64,000 bases of DNA from Ditylenchus dipsaci (lineage: Eukaryota > Nematoda > Chromadorea > Rhabditida > Anguinidae): positions 434,001-498,000 of the forward strand of contig SADC01000002.1 in the NCBI GenBank assembly GCA_004194705.1, read 5' to 3'. Both the position numbers and the translations under genes were made by a program. Positions 31,690 through 43,003 of the stretch are shown here, piece after piece (the stretch's first letter is position 1; every line of letters starts with the position of its first letter). The notes below the pieces were generated by a model. It did not search any database. It was not told the origin of the DNA and worked only from the letters and a program-made list of their open reading frames with translations.

Positions 31690-32270
31690 TAAACTGCACA
31701 ATTGTGAACAGCTCGAAAAGGGGTTTGACCACTTTTTCTTGCTTCTCGACCCCTAAAACCCCTAAAAAACGTGTTTCCAGGTGGGGACGGCAATTTTCGG
31801 GAAATTTTTTTTTGACCATTTTTGGCCAAAACCATGATACACATGTAGTCGAAAAGTACAAATTTGGGTTTGAACATAGTTTTGAATATGGGGCCTACCG
31901 CATAAAAACTCTGGTATGCATACATTTTCATGCATCCAGAGTCACTTTCGAGTGATTTGTGTCTAAGGTATGTGGGTGTGCGCATCTCAACCCGAAGGGT
32001 GCTTGGTTGGTTAGAGATGCGCGCACTCACTTACCTAAACAAAATTTCGAGCATCTAGAGGCTCTTTTTGCAAGCCCTGTTTGAAAAACATGGTATAACA
32101 GGCAAAACAGCAAAATAGGGTATCAAGGTTTTGGCCAAAAATGGTCAAAAAAAAATTTCCCAAAATTGCCGTCCCCCACCTGGAAACACGTTTTCTAGGG
32201 GCTTAGGGGTCGAGAAGCACGAAAAAGTGGTCGAAACCCCTTTTTCGAGCTGTTCACAATTGTGCATTCC
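31690..32270. repeat. GC-hairpin family, copy 7 (different outer arms)
   Basis: Outer arms read GTTTGACCACTTTTTCTTGC and CGTGTTTCCAGGTGGGGACG on the left, with the inverse on the right to 32270. The core at 31890-32095 lacks the GC tip, reduced to AACCCGAAGGGTGCTTGG. These outer arms are unrelated to copies 2, 9 and 12. Confidence 0.78.
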
Positions 32271-32699
32271 AGCCCAGACTTTCGAGGCTCAATTCAATTT
32301 GAGCCAGTTTTTCATTCGCACAAAGTCTTCAAATTTCTCAATGTAAAAGTTATAAATTCAACATTTCTACAATTTATGTGAAAAAATAAGTGTCATATTG
32401 TCAAAAGCTGAATAATTTTTTGTAGAATTGTAATTTGACTCGTTAATTTTATTCCTTTGGTAGTTTTCTGCTAATTATTTCTGGGACTTTGGATGGGACT
32501 AGAACTGGCGAATGGACAGCCAAGCAAGAAGTATTGCGGCTCTCTGTAGAACACATATTCAGTGTAGTGAGCCCATCTTTGCTCTTCTAGATCTCCATTG
32601 TTTCGTTGGTTCATAAATTCCTGGAAATATGAGAATTAGTTAGGAACTAAGATCGGACATTTGTGAAACATTGTGAAGCATAAATTGTGAAAAATTAGT
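32271..32699. other. No gene recognised
   Basis: AT-rich. No splice-site pair with coding-like sequence and no element boundary found. Confidence 0.45.
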
Positions 32700-32875
32700 C
32701 GGCACAGGTAACGAACAAGCACCCCACTCGAGTAAAGAACAAGCACCCCAAAAAACAGCTTGGTCCTCCCTGTTGATTTTTTTTTAAATTTATAAAATCA
32801 ACAGGGGGACCAAGCTGATTTTGGGTGTTTGTTCTTTACTCGAGTGGGATGCTTGTTCTTAAACCTTGGCCGATT
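32700..32875. repeat. Double hairpin with CTTGGTCC core
   Basis: Outer arms GAACAAGCACCCCACTCGAG plus TAAAGAACAAGCACCCC and inverse. Inner arms CAGCTTGGTCCTCCCTGTTG and inverse CAACAGGGGGACCAAGCTG around an AAATTTATAAAATC loop. Nearly the whole interval is self-complementary. Confidence 0.85.
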
Positions 32876-33457
32876 AGTCAATTGGGTGTGACTTTGGGTG
32901 TGACTAACGCAAAATTACCCATCATCCTAGAGTTAGTATAACCCGTCACCTTTGATAACCCGGGACGCAACCAACTCGCCAGCGTAGAAGACTCGCCATC
33001 GTCAGAACTCGCCACGCAAAAACTCGCCAACGTAAAAGCTCCCAACGGTGAAACTCACCAACCAAAAAATCTCATGAAAACACATAAAAATTTACCAAAA
33101 CATTCATACCGTATTTCTCTCACATACCCTTTCTCTATTCGAAATTGTTTTCTTGATATTGTTTTTGGCTACTTTTTTGTGGACAGCTTGTAGAACAACA
33201 ACTGTAGACAGCTCACCGCTGAGATAGTAGATATATACAGTAATATATACTTTGTTTTTGCTGGTCTGTTTTTTCATGTGATTGGCATTCCAGTCTGTGA
33301 TAGTGTCTGAAAACACGGACTTTGAATTCTGATCTGTTTACTTTGACGATTCTAATCTCTTTTCAGTTGTTGTTAGGATTGCAATCCGATACTTCCCCAC
33401 AGGGCAATGAAATTATAATCTTAGCAATGAAATTATAATCTCAGCAATGAAATTATA
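32876..33457. other. Spacer with degenerate ACTCGCCA words
   Basis: CAACTCGCCAGCGTAGAAG-like words repeat about six times at 32965-33065, resembling one arm of another tandem-armed foldback whose partner I do not see. An isolated ATACCGTATTTCTCTCACAT at 33106 resembles a MITE end. Nothing else. Confidence 0.5.
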
Positions 33458-33680
33458 TACCGTATAACCTCTAATAGACGGATGCCCTTCTATTTTTCAA
33501 CCCTAAAAAATCGAAAAAAAATATTTTGATTATGAGATTTTGGGTACTCAAAAAAATCTAAAAAGCGGAATCAGCTAAGATCGAGGTGATCAAGAAAACG
33601 CGAAAAACAGATTTGCAAAAAAAATTTTTTGCGCTGAGATATAGGTCCTTGAGGGTTGCCGTCTAATAGAGTTAACGGTA
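33458..33680. mobile_element. Pogo-type MITE (TACCGTATAACC variant)
   Basis: TACCGTATAACCTCTAATAG on the left and inverse CTAATAGAGTTAACGGTA on the right. The arms continue ACGGATGCCC / GGGTTGCCGT. Confidence 0.78.
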
Positions 33681-33814
33681 TTCGTTGCACTTTGTTTCTT
33701 CACTAGGAAACAGATTATTATATATCTCTCTGAATTATTCGTAATTCGCAGAAATGTGTGCCAGTCTGCCAAGCAACGGTTGGCAGTGGAAAAGGTGTAC
33801 GCCGTGGTGCGCAG

Positions 33815-34565
33815 AACAGATAAATTTATCTGAACCGATAAATTTATCTATCGGATAAAATTCAAATTATTTTTATCTTACAGATAAAATTTATCGGTCA
33901 GATAAAACTCGACTTTTGAATAAAATTATTACAAAATTAACGAATGGGTTCCACACTTGCAAATCTATAGAAATTTTGACCCTACCGGAGTATACCCCCC
34001 CCCAATGGAATTTTTTTAAAGTGTTTCCAAACACCTGTATCGACTCAAAATCGCCTCAGAAGTTCAAAAAAGGCATATTTTTAAGTTCTGGTCAATAAAA
34101 AATCGATTTTTGGGCATTTTTAAATCTCGACCATATGACGTTTACCTGTTTTTCAACATGGGGCTAGGCAAAAAGTACCTCTAAATGCCTTTTTGATCAA
34201 GAGTCTTGCTCGAAATCATGTCTAAGGTAAGTGAGTGCGCGCATCTCTAACCGGCCAAGCCCTGCGCCCCCGAAGGGTATACTCCGGTAGCGCCGAAATT
34301 TTAAGAATAATAGTGACTAAAATAGTTGATGGGTTCCATATTTTTCAGCCAGGACTTCTGGCGCAACCCATCAAATATTTAAGTCACTATAATTCTTGAA
34401 AATTCTATAGATTTGCAAGTTTGGACCCCATTCATTAATTTTGTAATGATTTTTATTCAAAAAAAATCGAGTATTATCTGACCGATAAATATTTTACATT
34501 TATATGAATTTTATCTGATAGATAAATTTATCGATTCAGATAAACTAATCTGTTCTGTGCACCAG
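33815..34565. repeat. Foldback with GTGCGCAGAACAGATAAATT ends enclosing GC-hairpin copy 8
   Basis: Left GTGCGCAGAACAGATAAATT with GATAAATTTATC words; right inverse ending TAATCTGTTCTGTGCACC. Inside, ACCCTACCGGAGTATACCCC at 33962 and the inverse GGGTATACTCCGGTAGCGCC at 34276 delimit a GC-hairpin member whose second core half is deleted. The sequence GACTAAAATAGTTGATGGGT at 34316 also forms its own inverted pair with 34366-34390. Confidence 0.75.
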
Positions 34566-34596
34566 GAACGCATTCCAGAGAATGTATTCGGCTATA

Positions 34597-35478
34597 CTAT
34601 AGAATCCCCCCCCCAGCTAGCGAAAAATTTACTTTCCTGAAGGGGAAAGGACCGTCCCCTATTTTGATTCTCGTGCTCTGAATAGGCACGGAAAAACACC
34701 TCTGTTCCGAGAAATCGAAAAAAAAAATTTCGATTTTGCCTTGGTCCCCAAGGTAAAAATTAAGAAAATTCAAAAAAAAAAAATTTTTTCTGAATTCCCA
34801 GCCAAACATTTTTAAAGGGAATTAGGGCTGTATCGGGAGGGAAGGGAATAAAGGGGCCACTAAATGACTCAGGGCCATAACAAGTAAGATGTTGAACATA
34901 GTTTTGAAATACTGGGCCTACCGCAAATCTCTGGTATGCATGCTTTTTCATGCATACAGAGTCACTTTTCGAGTGAATTGTGTCTAAGTATGTGAGTGTG
35001 CGCATCTCAACTCCAAGCCCCCAAGCCCCTGCGCCCCAAGGGGCGCAGGGGGCTTGAGAGTTAGAGATGCGCGCACTCACTCACCTTAGACATGATTCCG
35101 AGAAGTACTCTTGACCATAAAATGCATATAGAGTCTCTTTTTGCAACGGCCCAGTTGAAAAACATGGCAGACATCCAAAATAGTCCAGAATTCACTTTTT
35201 ATAATTTTGACATGAAAGTGGCCCCTTTAATTCCCTTCCCTCCCAATACAGCCCTAATTTTCTTTAAAAAATGTTTTGGCGGGAATTCAAAAAAATTTTT
35301 TTTTGAATTTTCTTAAATTTTTCACCTTGGGACCAAGGCAAATCGAAAAAAATTTTTTCGATTTTTTCGGAAACCAAAGTGTTTCCGTGCCTATTCAGAG
35401 CACGAGAATCAAAATGGGACGGGTCCTTTCCCTTCAGAAAAGTAAATTTTTCGCTAGCTGGGGGGTGATTCTATAGTG
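34597..35478. repeat. GC-hairpin family, copy 9 (third type of outer arm)
   Basis: Arms of about 260 bp: CCCCCAGCTAGCGAAAAATT, then CGTGCTCTGAATAGGCACGG, then GCTGTATCGGGAGGGAAGGG, mirrored from 35210 to 35478. The core at 34910-35160 has tip GCGCCCCAAGGGGCGC. CCTTGGTCCCCAAGG appears in each arm. Confidence 0.82.
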
Positions 35479-36091
35479 TTACCTGATATTCGCCTTCGAC
35501 CCATATTTAGCTAAATCTTTTTTTTCTGTAACGCCTTTTGTCTGCTTTTCTCATGAGCCTACCCCTTTGGGTAGTGATAACACCACCAGTGATAACACCA
35601 CCCAAATAGTTACAAAAGCTCATCCCTGAGCTACCCTCGTTTGAATTAAGAATCATTGTCAAATTTCAAATTCCGTTCAAGACAAAAAATATTTAAATTC
35701 AAATTTTCCGAAGTTTAAGAGTTTTTTGGCTCAAATATCAAAAAGAAATAATTTGACCTACCAAATTGTAGCTGAGATTCAGGGCTTACATTATAAATCT
35801 GTTTTTGATGCAAATGGTTATGCTATAAGGCCAACAAACTGGTTTTTACGAAAATGTCGTATCATTATGAAACGCTGATTTTTCGCCATTTCGGCAAAAT
35901 ATTTTTTTCTGTTCGAGAAAAACACCGTTTTTTGGAGTGGAATGCAATTTTCTGCGGTTTTGCACATGCTAGTTGAAAAATAAAACAATCGAACAAAAAA
36001 ACTAATGTTTTGGCAAAAAATGGGTGTCGTATTATTATGAAACGCACTGTAGTGAACGTAAACATCAGTACGTTTATATCAAAAATTTCAG
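35479..36091. other. Upstream region of the alpha-catenin-like gene
   Basis: A tandem TAGTGATAACACCACC pair at 35572-35600. Palindromic CGTATTATTATGAAACGC words at 35860 and 36030 delimit a small inverted repeat. Ends in ATTTCAG before CCAAAAATG. No promoter element can be called. Confidence 0.45.
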
Positions 36092-37613
36092 CCAAAAATG
36101 AATTCGGAAGATATTCTGCTTGAAGCTGATTTGGACAAAGTCAAGACCAAGACTGCTAAGCGGCTGATTGCTCCGCTTCTCTATTTGGTAACTTTATTTG
36201 GCAAGTGCTTTCGGATTTTTCATTGAAATAATTTTGTAGTTGACATCTCTGAACGCGGATCAAATTGGGCAGGAAGAAAGCAACCATGCCAACGACAGAA
36301 GTGCCACCATGTTGCGTGTCAAGGAAACTCTGGAGAATTCGTCAATGTCGGGCAAGAGATCATTCGAAACCATCCTGTCGGTGAGGGAATGGAGCAGCTT
36401 AGTGACGAGCTCGAGAAGATTTGGATTGCTGGTTAGTTCTGTGGAAGCTGATCAAAGCAGGAAATGGTGAACAATATTGCAGGTTCCGATTTGCTCTCCG
36501 TTGGTGCAGATTTGCGAAGGACTCGAGAAATGTAACACTTCAGTCGATGACCATTGATGCCAGTCGCTCCACTTTGAATGCTATGGTGAAACTAATGATT
36601 AATCGAGACTGTCTATTCATTTTCAGGTCAAGTTGCTCTGATGGTCGCAGACATGATGGACTACAATCAGAAGATTTTGAAAGAAATAGAAGTGTTCAAG
36701 GTTATTTTTATTTATTTCGGCCCTCGACCTACCTAGCGGACCTTGTGACTTTCTGAATTGGTTGAGTTAAACTAGCTGTCGGCAAATGGGACGAGACTGA
36801 AAATGACCTCATTGCGCTGGCTAACCGAATGTACCAGATTATGGCTAATATGACAGATTTCACACGGTTGCTAGGTCTCATTGTCATTTCTATTGTTCGT
36901 TTTTAGAGGGGAGGGACCCTACCAGTCGACTATGGACATTATCATGGCTTCCCAGGAACTGTCCCATGTTGGCGATCGCTCAATGCTTTGGCTCGTCAAG
37001 TGGGGAATGAGTGTGTTGAGAGTAAGTTAATTTGGTCCATGTATTTAGTGGATGGGTTTTTTAATTGCAGGCAATTCGAAAAAGGACCTGTTCTGCTATT
37101 TGGAGCGAATCACTTTGTTTTGTCATCAACTGAACGTAACTAGCAAGGTTAGGCTCTGCTTTTTAAACCTTTCCTCCGCTCCTGTCTTAAATAAATTTAG
37201 GTCAAAGCAGATGTTCGAATATTGGATGACCAGGTGAGTGGGCTTGAATCAGCGCTTTGTCTTATACAGAATGCCAAGAATTTGCTTAATGCGGTCACAG
37301 CCACAGTCACAGCAGCCGAGATCGCCAGTACCAAGGTTAGCTTTTTGTGAACAGCTTCGAGAAACTAATTTGAATCGTTTCGCAGTATCGAAAGCCAGAA
37401 AACGATGGTCCAGGTCTTGTGCAGTGGAAGAAGGTGGAACAGCTCCAAGCTCAATCAGAACTCCTGCAACCAATCGTCGTCATAGTTTCCTGCATAAGTG
37501 AATGGTCAGTGATGAATGCTGCTTCCAAAGAGAAATTCAATCTTCATCATATGACATATCTCATAATTCTCCTTGCATGGTTTATTCGGGTTGTTTCACT
37601 GTTCTGCTGGTGA
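36092..37613 (+). pseudogene. CTNNA-like (hmp-1 type): Alpha-catenin-like gene lacking the central region (frameshifted)
   Basis: Exons: 36092-36187, 36240-36431, 36483-36585, 36627-36700, about 36776-36866, 36907-37021, 37071-37147, 37201-37335 and 37386 to a stop at 37501 or 37613 depending on frame. The start ATG is 36098 (MNSEDILLEADLDKVKTKTA, then KRLIAPLLYL). N-terminal family pieces: EFVNVGQEIIRNHPVGEG, ELEKIWIAGSDLLSVGADL, SMTIDASRSTLNAM, VALMVADMMDYNQKILKEIE. The actin-binding end is unmistakable: GKWDETENDLIALANRMYQI, MANMTDFTRGEGP, KKDLFCYLERITLFCHQLNV, LIQNAKNLLNAVTATV. Alpha-catenins (about 900 residues) link beta-catenin/cadherin to actin at adherens junctions. Here the N-terminal part (about 150 residues) joins the C-terminal part directly; roughly 500 central residues have no exons. 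One-base frame breaks occur in exons 2, 3 and 6 and at one or two joints. Could be a real gene with sequence errors. Confidence 0.78.
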
Positions 37614-38145
37614 CAGGAGTTAATAAAAACTGTTCTGGACCATAGTGCCTCTGCAGTCGAGGAGCCTCAATAATGTTATGACTTTGCGCCCTCATTTTGT
37701 CGAGCGGACACTATAAATTGTTATGGTAAGAAATTAAAAAAAAATATTGCGCTCACTTTTGTCTGTACTGCCAGTGCTGGTTTAAAACTTCCAATGTTTT
37801 AAAATTTATTATGGTTTTTTCGAATTTCTTAGTTACTTCGAACACTGAAAATCCACCTGTGTAGCACCGGTCTGAGCCTGAATCGCTGCTGTGGTCAACC
37901 CATTTGCTCCACTCGAACATGCTGTGACCAATTTGAAGCCCTTCTCTGCTAGATTGTCACATGCCTATAAAATAGACTGCGTGTTGCTTTACTTTAAATA
38001 CCTCGTGTGGCTGATTCTTACCGCTCCAAACACTGATGTTTCAAATACAAACGAGAAGTATATCGCTCAGACCCTCTCGATCAGGATCACGACTCTCATT
38101 GAGGGTGTCACTGAACACTTCGCGACTAAACCAAATATCTTTTTA

Positions 38146-38304
<159 letters not shown>

Positions 38305-38920
38305 TTATATAGTTTCTATGGATTGAGTTCTCTAATTGGTCTTACCCGTCTCACATAAAGGATTAGGTGAGCTCCAGTACCGCTACTTCCATTGCCTCCT
38401 CCAGATGGCCGTTGTTGTGTGGGGAGGGATTTTTAGGCGGATATTTCAGGTTGTAGAATGGAGTCAGCTGTTGCATCAGACCCTCGAGTTGGTAGAATAT
38501 CACTTCTTCTCGCACCTAGCCATCTCCTTGAAGCTGTCCGTAATAGTAGCTTGCCACTTCGAAGGTAGTCCAGTATATAAGCAAACAAATCACCGTCCCT
38601 GTCCACAAAATAAATGCCATCTGGGAGACGTCTGGCTACCTGGGGTAATAAAATGTATTAAATATACAGTCGACTTCGTGACGAAAACTCGATTCAAGGA
38701 CACCCAATAAGTTCGTTCCCCTAGGGTCCGACACTTTTTTAGCCCGATTTTCGAAATTTTTTACCAGCTTTCTTTTGACAGTCTGTTGCAAATATTGCAA
38801 GGATTCCGACTTTGCCGATTGTTTTTTAATAATCAAATAGTTTTACTACTCACAAGAAAAACCTCAATTTAAGGACAGGCTTTTTCAAAAATCACCGCCT
38901 TAAAGGGGGGGTAAGCTACT

Positions 38921-39090
38921 TACCGTATATTCTCTATTAATCCCCCATGGGGATTATTTTTTCAACCCTCGAAAAATCCGGAAATTGTCAATCGAAAATG
39001 GCCTTAACTCTAAAATCCTAGTCAAAAAAAGTGTGGGGGGGGGGGTTGGTTGGATTATTAGAGAGTGGGGGTTATTAGGAATATACGGTA
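38921..39090. mobile_element. Pogo-type MITE (TACCGTATATTCTC variant)
   Basis: TACCGTATATTCTCTATTAA and inverse TTATTAGGAATATACGGTA; interior CCCCATGGGG and a G-homopolymer. A right-end fragment of the same variant is at 56660-56750. Confidence 0.8.
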
Positions 39091-39096
39091 GGTTTG

Positions 39097-39190
39097 AAAA
39101 AGTGCTTCCATGGGCGCAGTGCGTAAGTGCTCGCGTGTTTTGGCCCAAAATGGTGTTTTTTGGTGTTGCAGGTTCAATCCCATGTAGGGG
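39097..39190 (+). repeat. tRNA-like segment (possible SINE or decayed tRNA)
   Basis: GTGCTTC at the start can pair with GGGGCAC at the end (with G-U pairs). GGGCGCAGTGCGTAAGTGC resembles a pol III A box and GGTTCAATCCC a B box. Spacing is longer than in a standard tRNA and the T-stem pairs poorly, so this is probably not a functional tRNA. Confidence 0.35.
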
Positions 39191-39304
39191 CACACTATTT
39201 TTTTGGCTTCTTCGGGCAGCTTAGAGATAATTAGACTTTTTTGACGCCAAATTCGGAATCAGCGACCCAAATACCTCTAACTGGCCAAACAAGCCAAAAA
39301 AATA

Positions 39305-39400
39305 GTGTGCCCCTACCTGGGATTGAACCTGCAACACTAAAAAAACACCATTTTGGCCAAAAAAACGTAAGCACTTACGCACTGCGCCATGAAAGCCACT
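39305..39400 (-). repeat. Inverted partner of the tRNA-like segment
   Basis: GTGCCCCTACCTGGGATTGA on the plus strand is the inverse of the preceding segment's 3' part, and CACTTACGCACTGCGCCATG of its A-box part. The two copies form an arm pair around 39190-39300. Confidence 0.4.
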
Positions 39401-39435
39401 TTTTCAACCTAAGTAGCTTTCCCCCCCCCCCTTAA

Positions 39436-39664
39436 AGGGCATACCCACGCTAATAAGAGGTGGTGCCCGGGAATTCAAATTTTTTTCCTGATCATTGAAC
39501 TTCTCTACGGTTTATTCAACTTGGTTACTATCAAAACAAGGCCTAGAATTAAATTCTAGGTATGGTTTGTTAGAAACCAGTTGAAAAATCCTTGCATAAG
39601 TTCAATGATTAGGAAAAAATTTGAATTCCCGGGCACCACCTCTTATTAGCGTGGGCATGCCCCT
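39436..39664. mobile_element. 229-bp TTAA-flanked MITE (AGGGCAT ends)
   Basis: TTAA-AGGGCATACCCACGC and inverse GCGTGGGCATGCCCCT-TTAA. Inner arms GGGAATTCAAATTTTTTTCC mirrored. TTAA duplication suggests piggyBac-type or another TTAA-targeting mobilisation. Confidence 0.75.
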
Positions 39665-40482
39665 TTAAATCGAGGTTTTGCTTTTTGAGTAGTAAAATTA
39701 CTTAGTTTATTAAAAAACGATCGGCAAAATCGGAATCTTAGGATATTTGCAACCAGACTGTCAAAACAAAACTGGTAAAAATTCAAAATCGGGCTAAAAA
39801 AGTGTCGACCCTTAGCGGGATCAAACTTTTTGGGGTGTCCTTAAATCGAGAGTCGACTGTAGCTTTTTTCTGGTATTTTCCCCGGATACCTATATGAAAG
39901 GGAATCTCGTGGTTTTTAGGGGTGAATCGTAAATTTATTTGATCGTTCTCTATGGTCTTTTTCTGCAGTCACCTACTGAACTCCCACCTGTTTATGAACA
40001 TCCAAACCATCGCCTGCAAACAACTGCGCAAAAAAAGGATTCTGGCTCCCTGGACAAGAGTGTGGCCATAGTGGTTGTAGCAAGTGCCACCAACATTCAA
40101 CTGCACCACTGCCATTTCGGCAGCCTCTTCAGTCAGGTCTGTAGACATGTTGGTGGGGCCCTGAGTGACTGCTTGTGCTGAGGCGTCTGCGCGCAACAGA
40201 CGTTCGTCGGTTTGGAGAAGGATGTGCGAAAAGAATGATGATTGAACTTGTGGCACAACTACTACTTTCACTGCTCCAATTGGAGGATAGACGAGTATAA
40301 GTTGGGTAATGTGGGTGTAGAATGGTCAAGAATGAATGGTTTAAGTGGATTCGGAAATATGGTTTCTGAAAAAATTATTTGGTCTAGAAATAATATAAAC
40401 AAAAGCAATAGGATGTTGTGTAGTCAGTGGTTTTTTAAGGACTTTGTATCTAATACCGTGAAAGCTCTATTATCACCCAATA

Positions 40483-40499
40483 NNNNNNNNNNNNNNNNN
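40483..40499. other. Assembly gap (17 N)
   Basis: Run of N. The true length may differ from 17. It lies at the truncated end of the second piggyBac fragment and about 200 bp from the KCTD-like gene start. Confidence 0.99.
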
Positions 40500-41222
40500 A
40501 CAGATTTTAACCCAAACTCGATAAATAAAAAGTTACTTTTTCTCCCATATCTTTTTCGGTTGTGCCGTTTGCTTTCTTAAGTAGATGTCCGCATTGGCCA
40601 GATACATCGTTCTTCGGATCTACTGCACAGAAGATTTTGATACCGAATTCGGCTTAGACTTAGGCTTAGTCCGATCAGTGCTTTTACTTCGACTTCATCG
40701 GTCTCGCGGACTTCTGCTGCACGGATCTGTTTGCTCTTTTGCATAGACCAGAACTTGCGATTGATGAATACATTCGTATGGCAGACGACACTAGAAAAGC
40801 GAAATATGTTGTATGGAAGAGGAAACGTATGAAAAAACATACAGATTGATAAGTTCCGCCGAAAAGATTGCTGAAAATGCTTCCCTTCAGATGCAAACGC
40901 AGTCTTCATTCCATCATCGGCTTGAGCGTTGAAGTCGCTTTGCAGCTTTGACGTCGGTTCACGCTTCCAATTTTCCAAGTAGTCGGTCTTTTCACATTTA
41001 GCAATGCAGTCGTGCGGATCAGGCAGTCGTCTTCCGGATCATTATCTTCTTCGCTTTCTGCTTCCTCCTCTTCTTTCGTAATGCTTTCATTGACGTTGTT
41101 TTCGGAAATTCGTCCAGCTCTTCGCTGGTAATCAAGTGGTAGGCCATGTGAAGTTTGCGCAAATGAATAATTTTAAGGCAATGAAATATATATTGACTAC
41201 GCAAGGGCAAAAATCTTATCAA
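40500..41222 (-). pseudogene. Second piggyBac transposase fragment
   Basis: Minus strand: an acidic/basic N-terminus (TSEELDEFPKTTSMKALR), then ENWKREPTSKLQSDFNAQAD. After an intron come SSVVCHTNVFINRKFWSM and ETDEVEVKALIGLSLSLS. The frame then jumps to IKIFCAVDPKNDVSGQCG, which is the counterpart of IKIFCAVDPKTMYMVNSEVY in the 5.2-8.4 kb element. The first catalytic block is deleted and the fragment stops at the N gap. No TTAA or terminal repeat recognised. Confidence 0.7.
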
Positions 41223-42765
41223 GTGATAACGCCTGGTACGGTAAGATCCAGATAAAAAAAATTGTCACGCGGTTTCGTCACATTTAGCGTGTTTTTTCAT
41301 TGTTATACCTACCAATCAAAGCATGTTTATACTCGTTGCGTAGCCCTGTCACTGGGCTACAAGATAGGCCAGAGAGAAAACGCCGTGCGGTCGACTAACT
41401 CAGATTTCTAGGTCCTGAATGAGCTGAATGAGCTTCGAAAATGCCATGGGGTGCTTGGGTGCTGTCGTAAATAAGGTGAAAAATACAAGTGTAAAAATTA
41501 GTCTGCGGATTTAAGACAAAAAAAGCTAAGATTTCAGACGATAGGCGGGATATAGCAGTTCCATTCAAAATGTATCGACAAGTATTAAAATGCTCTTGTT
41601 AAAGTGTTTTTGTGACAATTTGCGAAGGCTCATGATCTCTTATTCTCTAATTGATGACTTTATCTTGTTTAGGTGAACCACCATATTTTTTTAATAAAAT
41701 AACCATGTCATTGTAATCAATCTAAAATCCGGAGTGCAGAGCTTGTCTTATAGTTTGTATTTGTTGTTTTGTGATCATCACCCTTGTTCTCGTCTACTCC
41801 TTTTCTTTCAACTAAAACAAAGAAAAGGAAGTTCAGATTTAGGTATGGGCACCACAATAGTGTCCTTCAAACAAAGAGTTTCGTCACGCTCAACTTTTAC
41901 TGCCGAACTTTTTAGTGACAATAAGTTTTTCAATTGAATGAAGTTCTTTATTGTTTTTCTATGTTTGTGATATGTAACTAGCAGTTTAACTTTTTTTCAC
42001 CTCGTTTAGTGTCTACAATTGCTATTTAAGTCCTCTTGTTGATGAAAGTTTTTTAATAAGTATGCAAACCTTGCAACTTTCAGAATTTTGACTGGGTAGT
42101 ATTTAATTGTGCTCGCTAATCTGTGAAAAAAGGAAAATGTGATGTGAAATTTTCTAATGTGAAATTTGCACTTCTCTTTGAATTTACGTGTTATTTTTTA
42201 TAATTTTTTGCATTATCGTATAGCCCAGAATCATAGTCCATAACCAGCTATCAAATTCATTTAAATGAATTTACAAATGTCAAAATTTAGGCGTTTGAAA
42301 AAGTAACAAAAAAAGAAAAGTTATTTCATTCAAGCCCCCAAATCTCTACCACTGCGAAATTGTTCAACGGAGTTTGATAGCTCGTTAGAAAGCTGAGATT
42401 TTGGGCTACACGATAATGCATAAATTGCGTAAAAATATTAATAAAAAATTTCAAAGAAAATGCCAAATAAAAGTTAGGAGGCATTTTTTTAGCGAAATTA
42501 GCCATCATTTTATACAGACTTTTGATCTCATTTCGCGTTTATATCTTTAAAGATTTTTTTTAAACTTAAGTAAAGAGCACCCAAATATATGTCTCAGACC
42601 GCAAGACATTTATTAGTCACAACTTCCGTAAGCTGGCCTACCCCGAGCCTTTTAACCCGAGCCTAATAGCTAAGCCTAAGCTTGTTGTTCCAAAGGGTAG
42701 TTACAGCGATTTTTAAAAGGTCTGATTCTGGCATGGGGGGGTATTATATACTAGTGCCCAATAAA
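41223..42765. other. No confident gene
   Basis: AT-rich. A minus-strand block at 41820-41900 (AVKVERDETLCLKDTIVVPI) is open but lacks a confirmed splice partner. The words AGAAAGCTGAGAT and GATAGCTCGTTAG near 42370 belong to the dispersed foldback vocabulary. Confidence 0.45.
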
Positions 42766-42965
42766 GAATACACTCTTCATTCAGTTTGCCTTGGTCCCCC
42801 AAGCTAATTTTTTCTCTCATTTTTTTCAATTTATTTTTATTTTGTCTGTCTAGATGCTCATGAAAGTGGTAAATGCTCATGCATTTGTCACAAAGAAAAT
42901 TTTAAAAATTAACTAATGTATCAGCTTGGGGGACCAAGTCCAAACTGACTATAGAATGTATTCTC
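42766..42965. repeat. Palindromic element with CCTTGGTCCCCCAAGC core
   Basis: AGAATACACTCTTCATTCAG-TTTGCCTTGGTCCCCCAAGC on the left, inverse GCTTGGGGGACCAAGTCC and TAGAATGTATTCT on the right. The loop is about 100 bp and AT-rich. Confidence 0.75.
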
Positions 42966-43003
42966 AATTTAGCCGTGGTCTAAGTCATCGTAGCTAACTT
43001 TAA

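Larger units (their letters stand above)
38667..39859. mobile_element. Mariner-type element with CAGTCGACT ends in the KCTD intron
   Basis: Flanked by TA (38665-38666 and 39860-39861). Left CAGTCGACTTCGTGACGAAA, right inverse CAGTCGACTCTCGATTTAAG; both continue to AAGGACACCCC and CTAGGGTCCGACAC arms. No transposase. Holds a TACCGTATAT MITE, tRNA-like inverted segments and a TTAA MITE, the same set of guests as 21682-25339. Confidence 0.82.

Noticed and set aside
39097..39190. Functional tRNA gene
   Set aside because: A- and B-box-like words are present but the T-stem pairs badly, the body is too long, and the segment is part of an inverted repeat in a MITE.
41820..41905. Possible minus-strand exon (AVKVERDETLCLKDTIVVPI)
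   Set aside because: Open and not obviously repetitive, but I could not find matching in-phase neighbours or a stop with poly(A) context.
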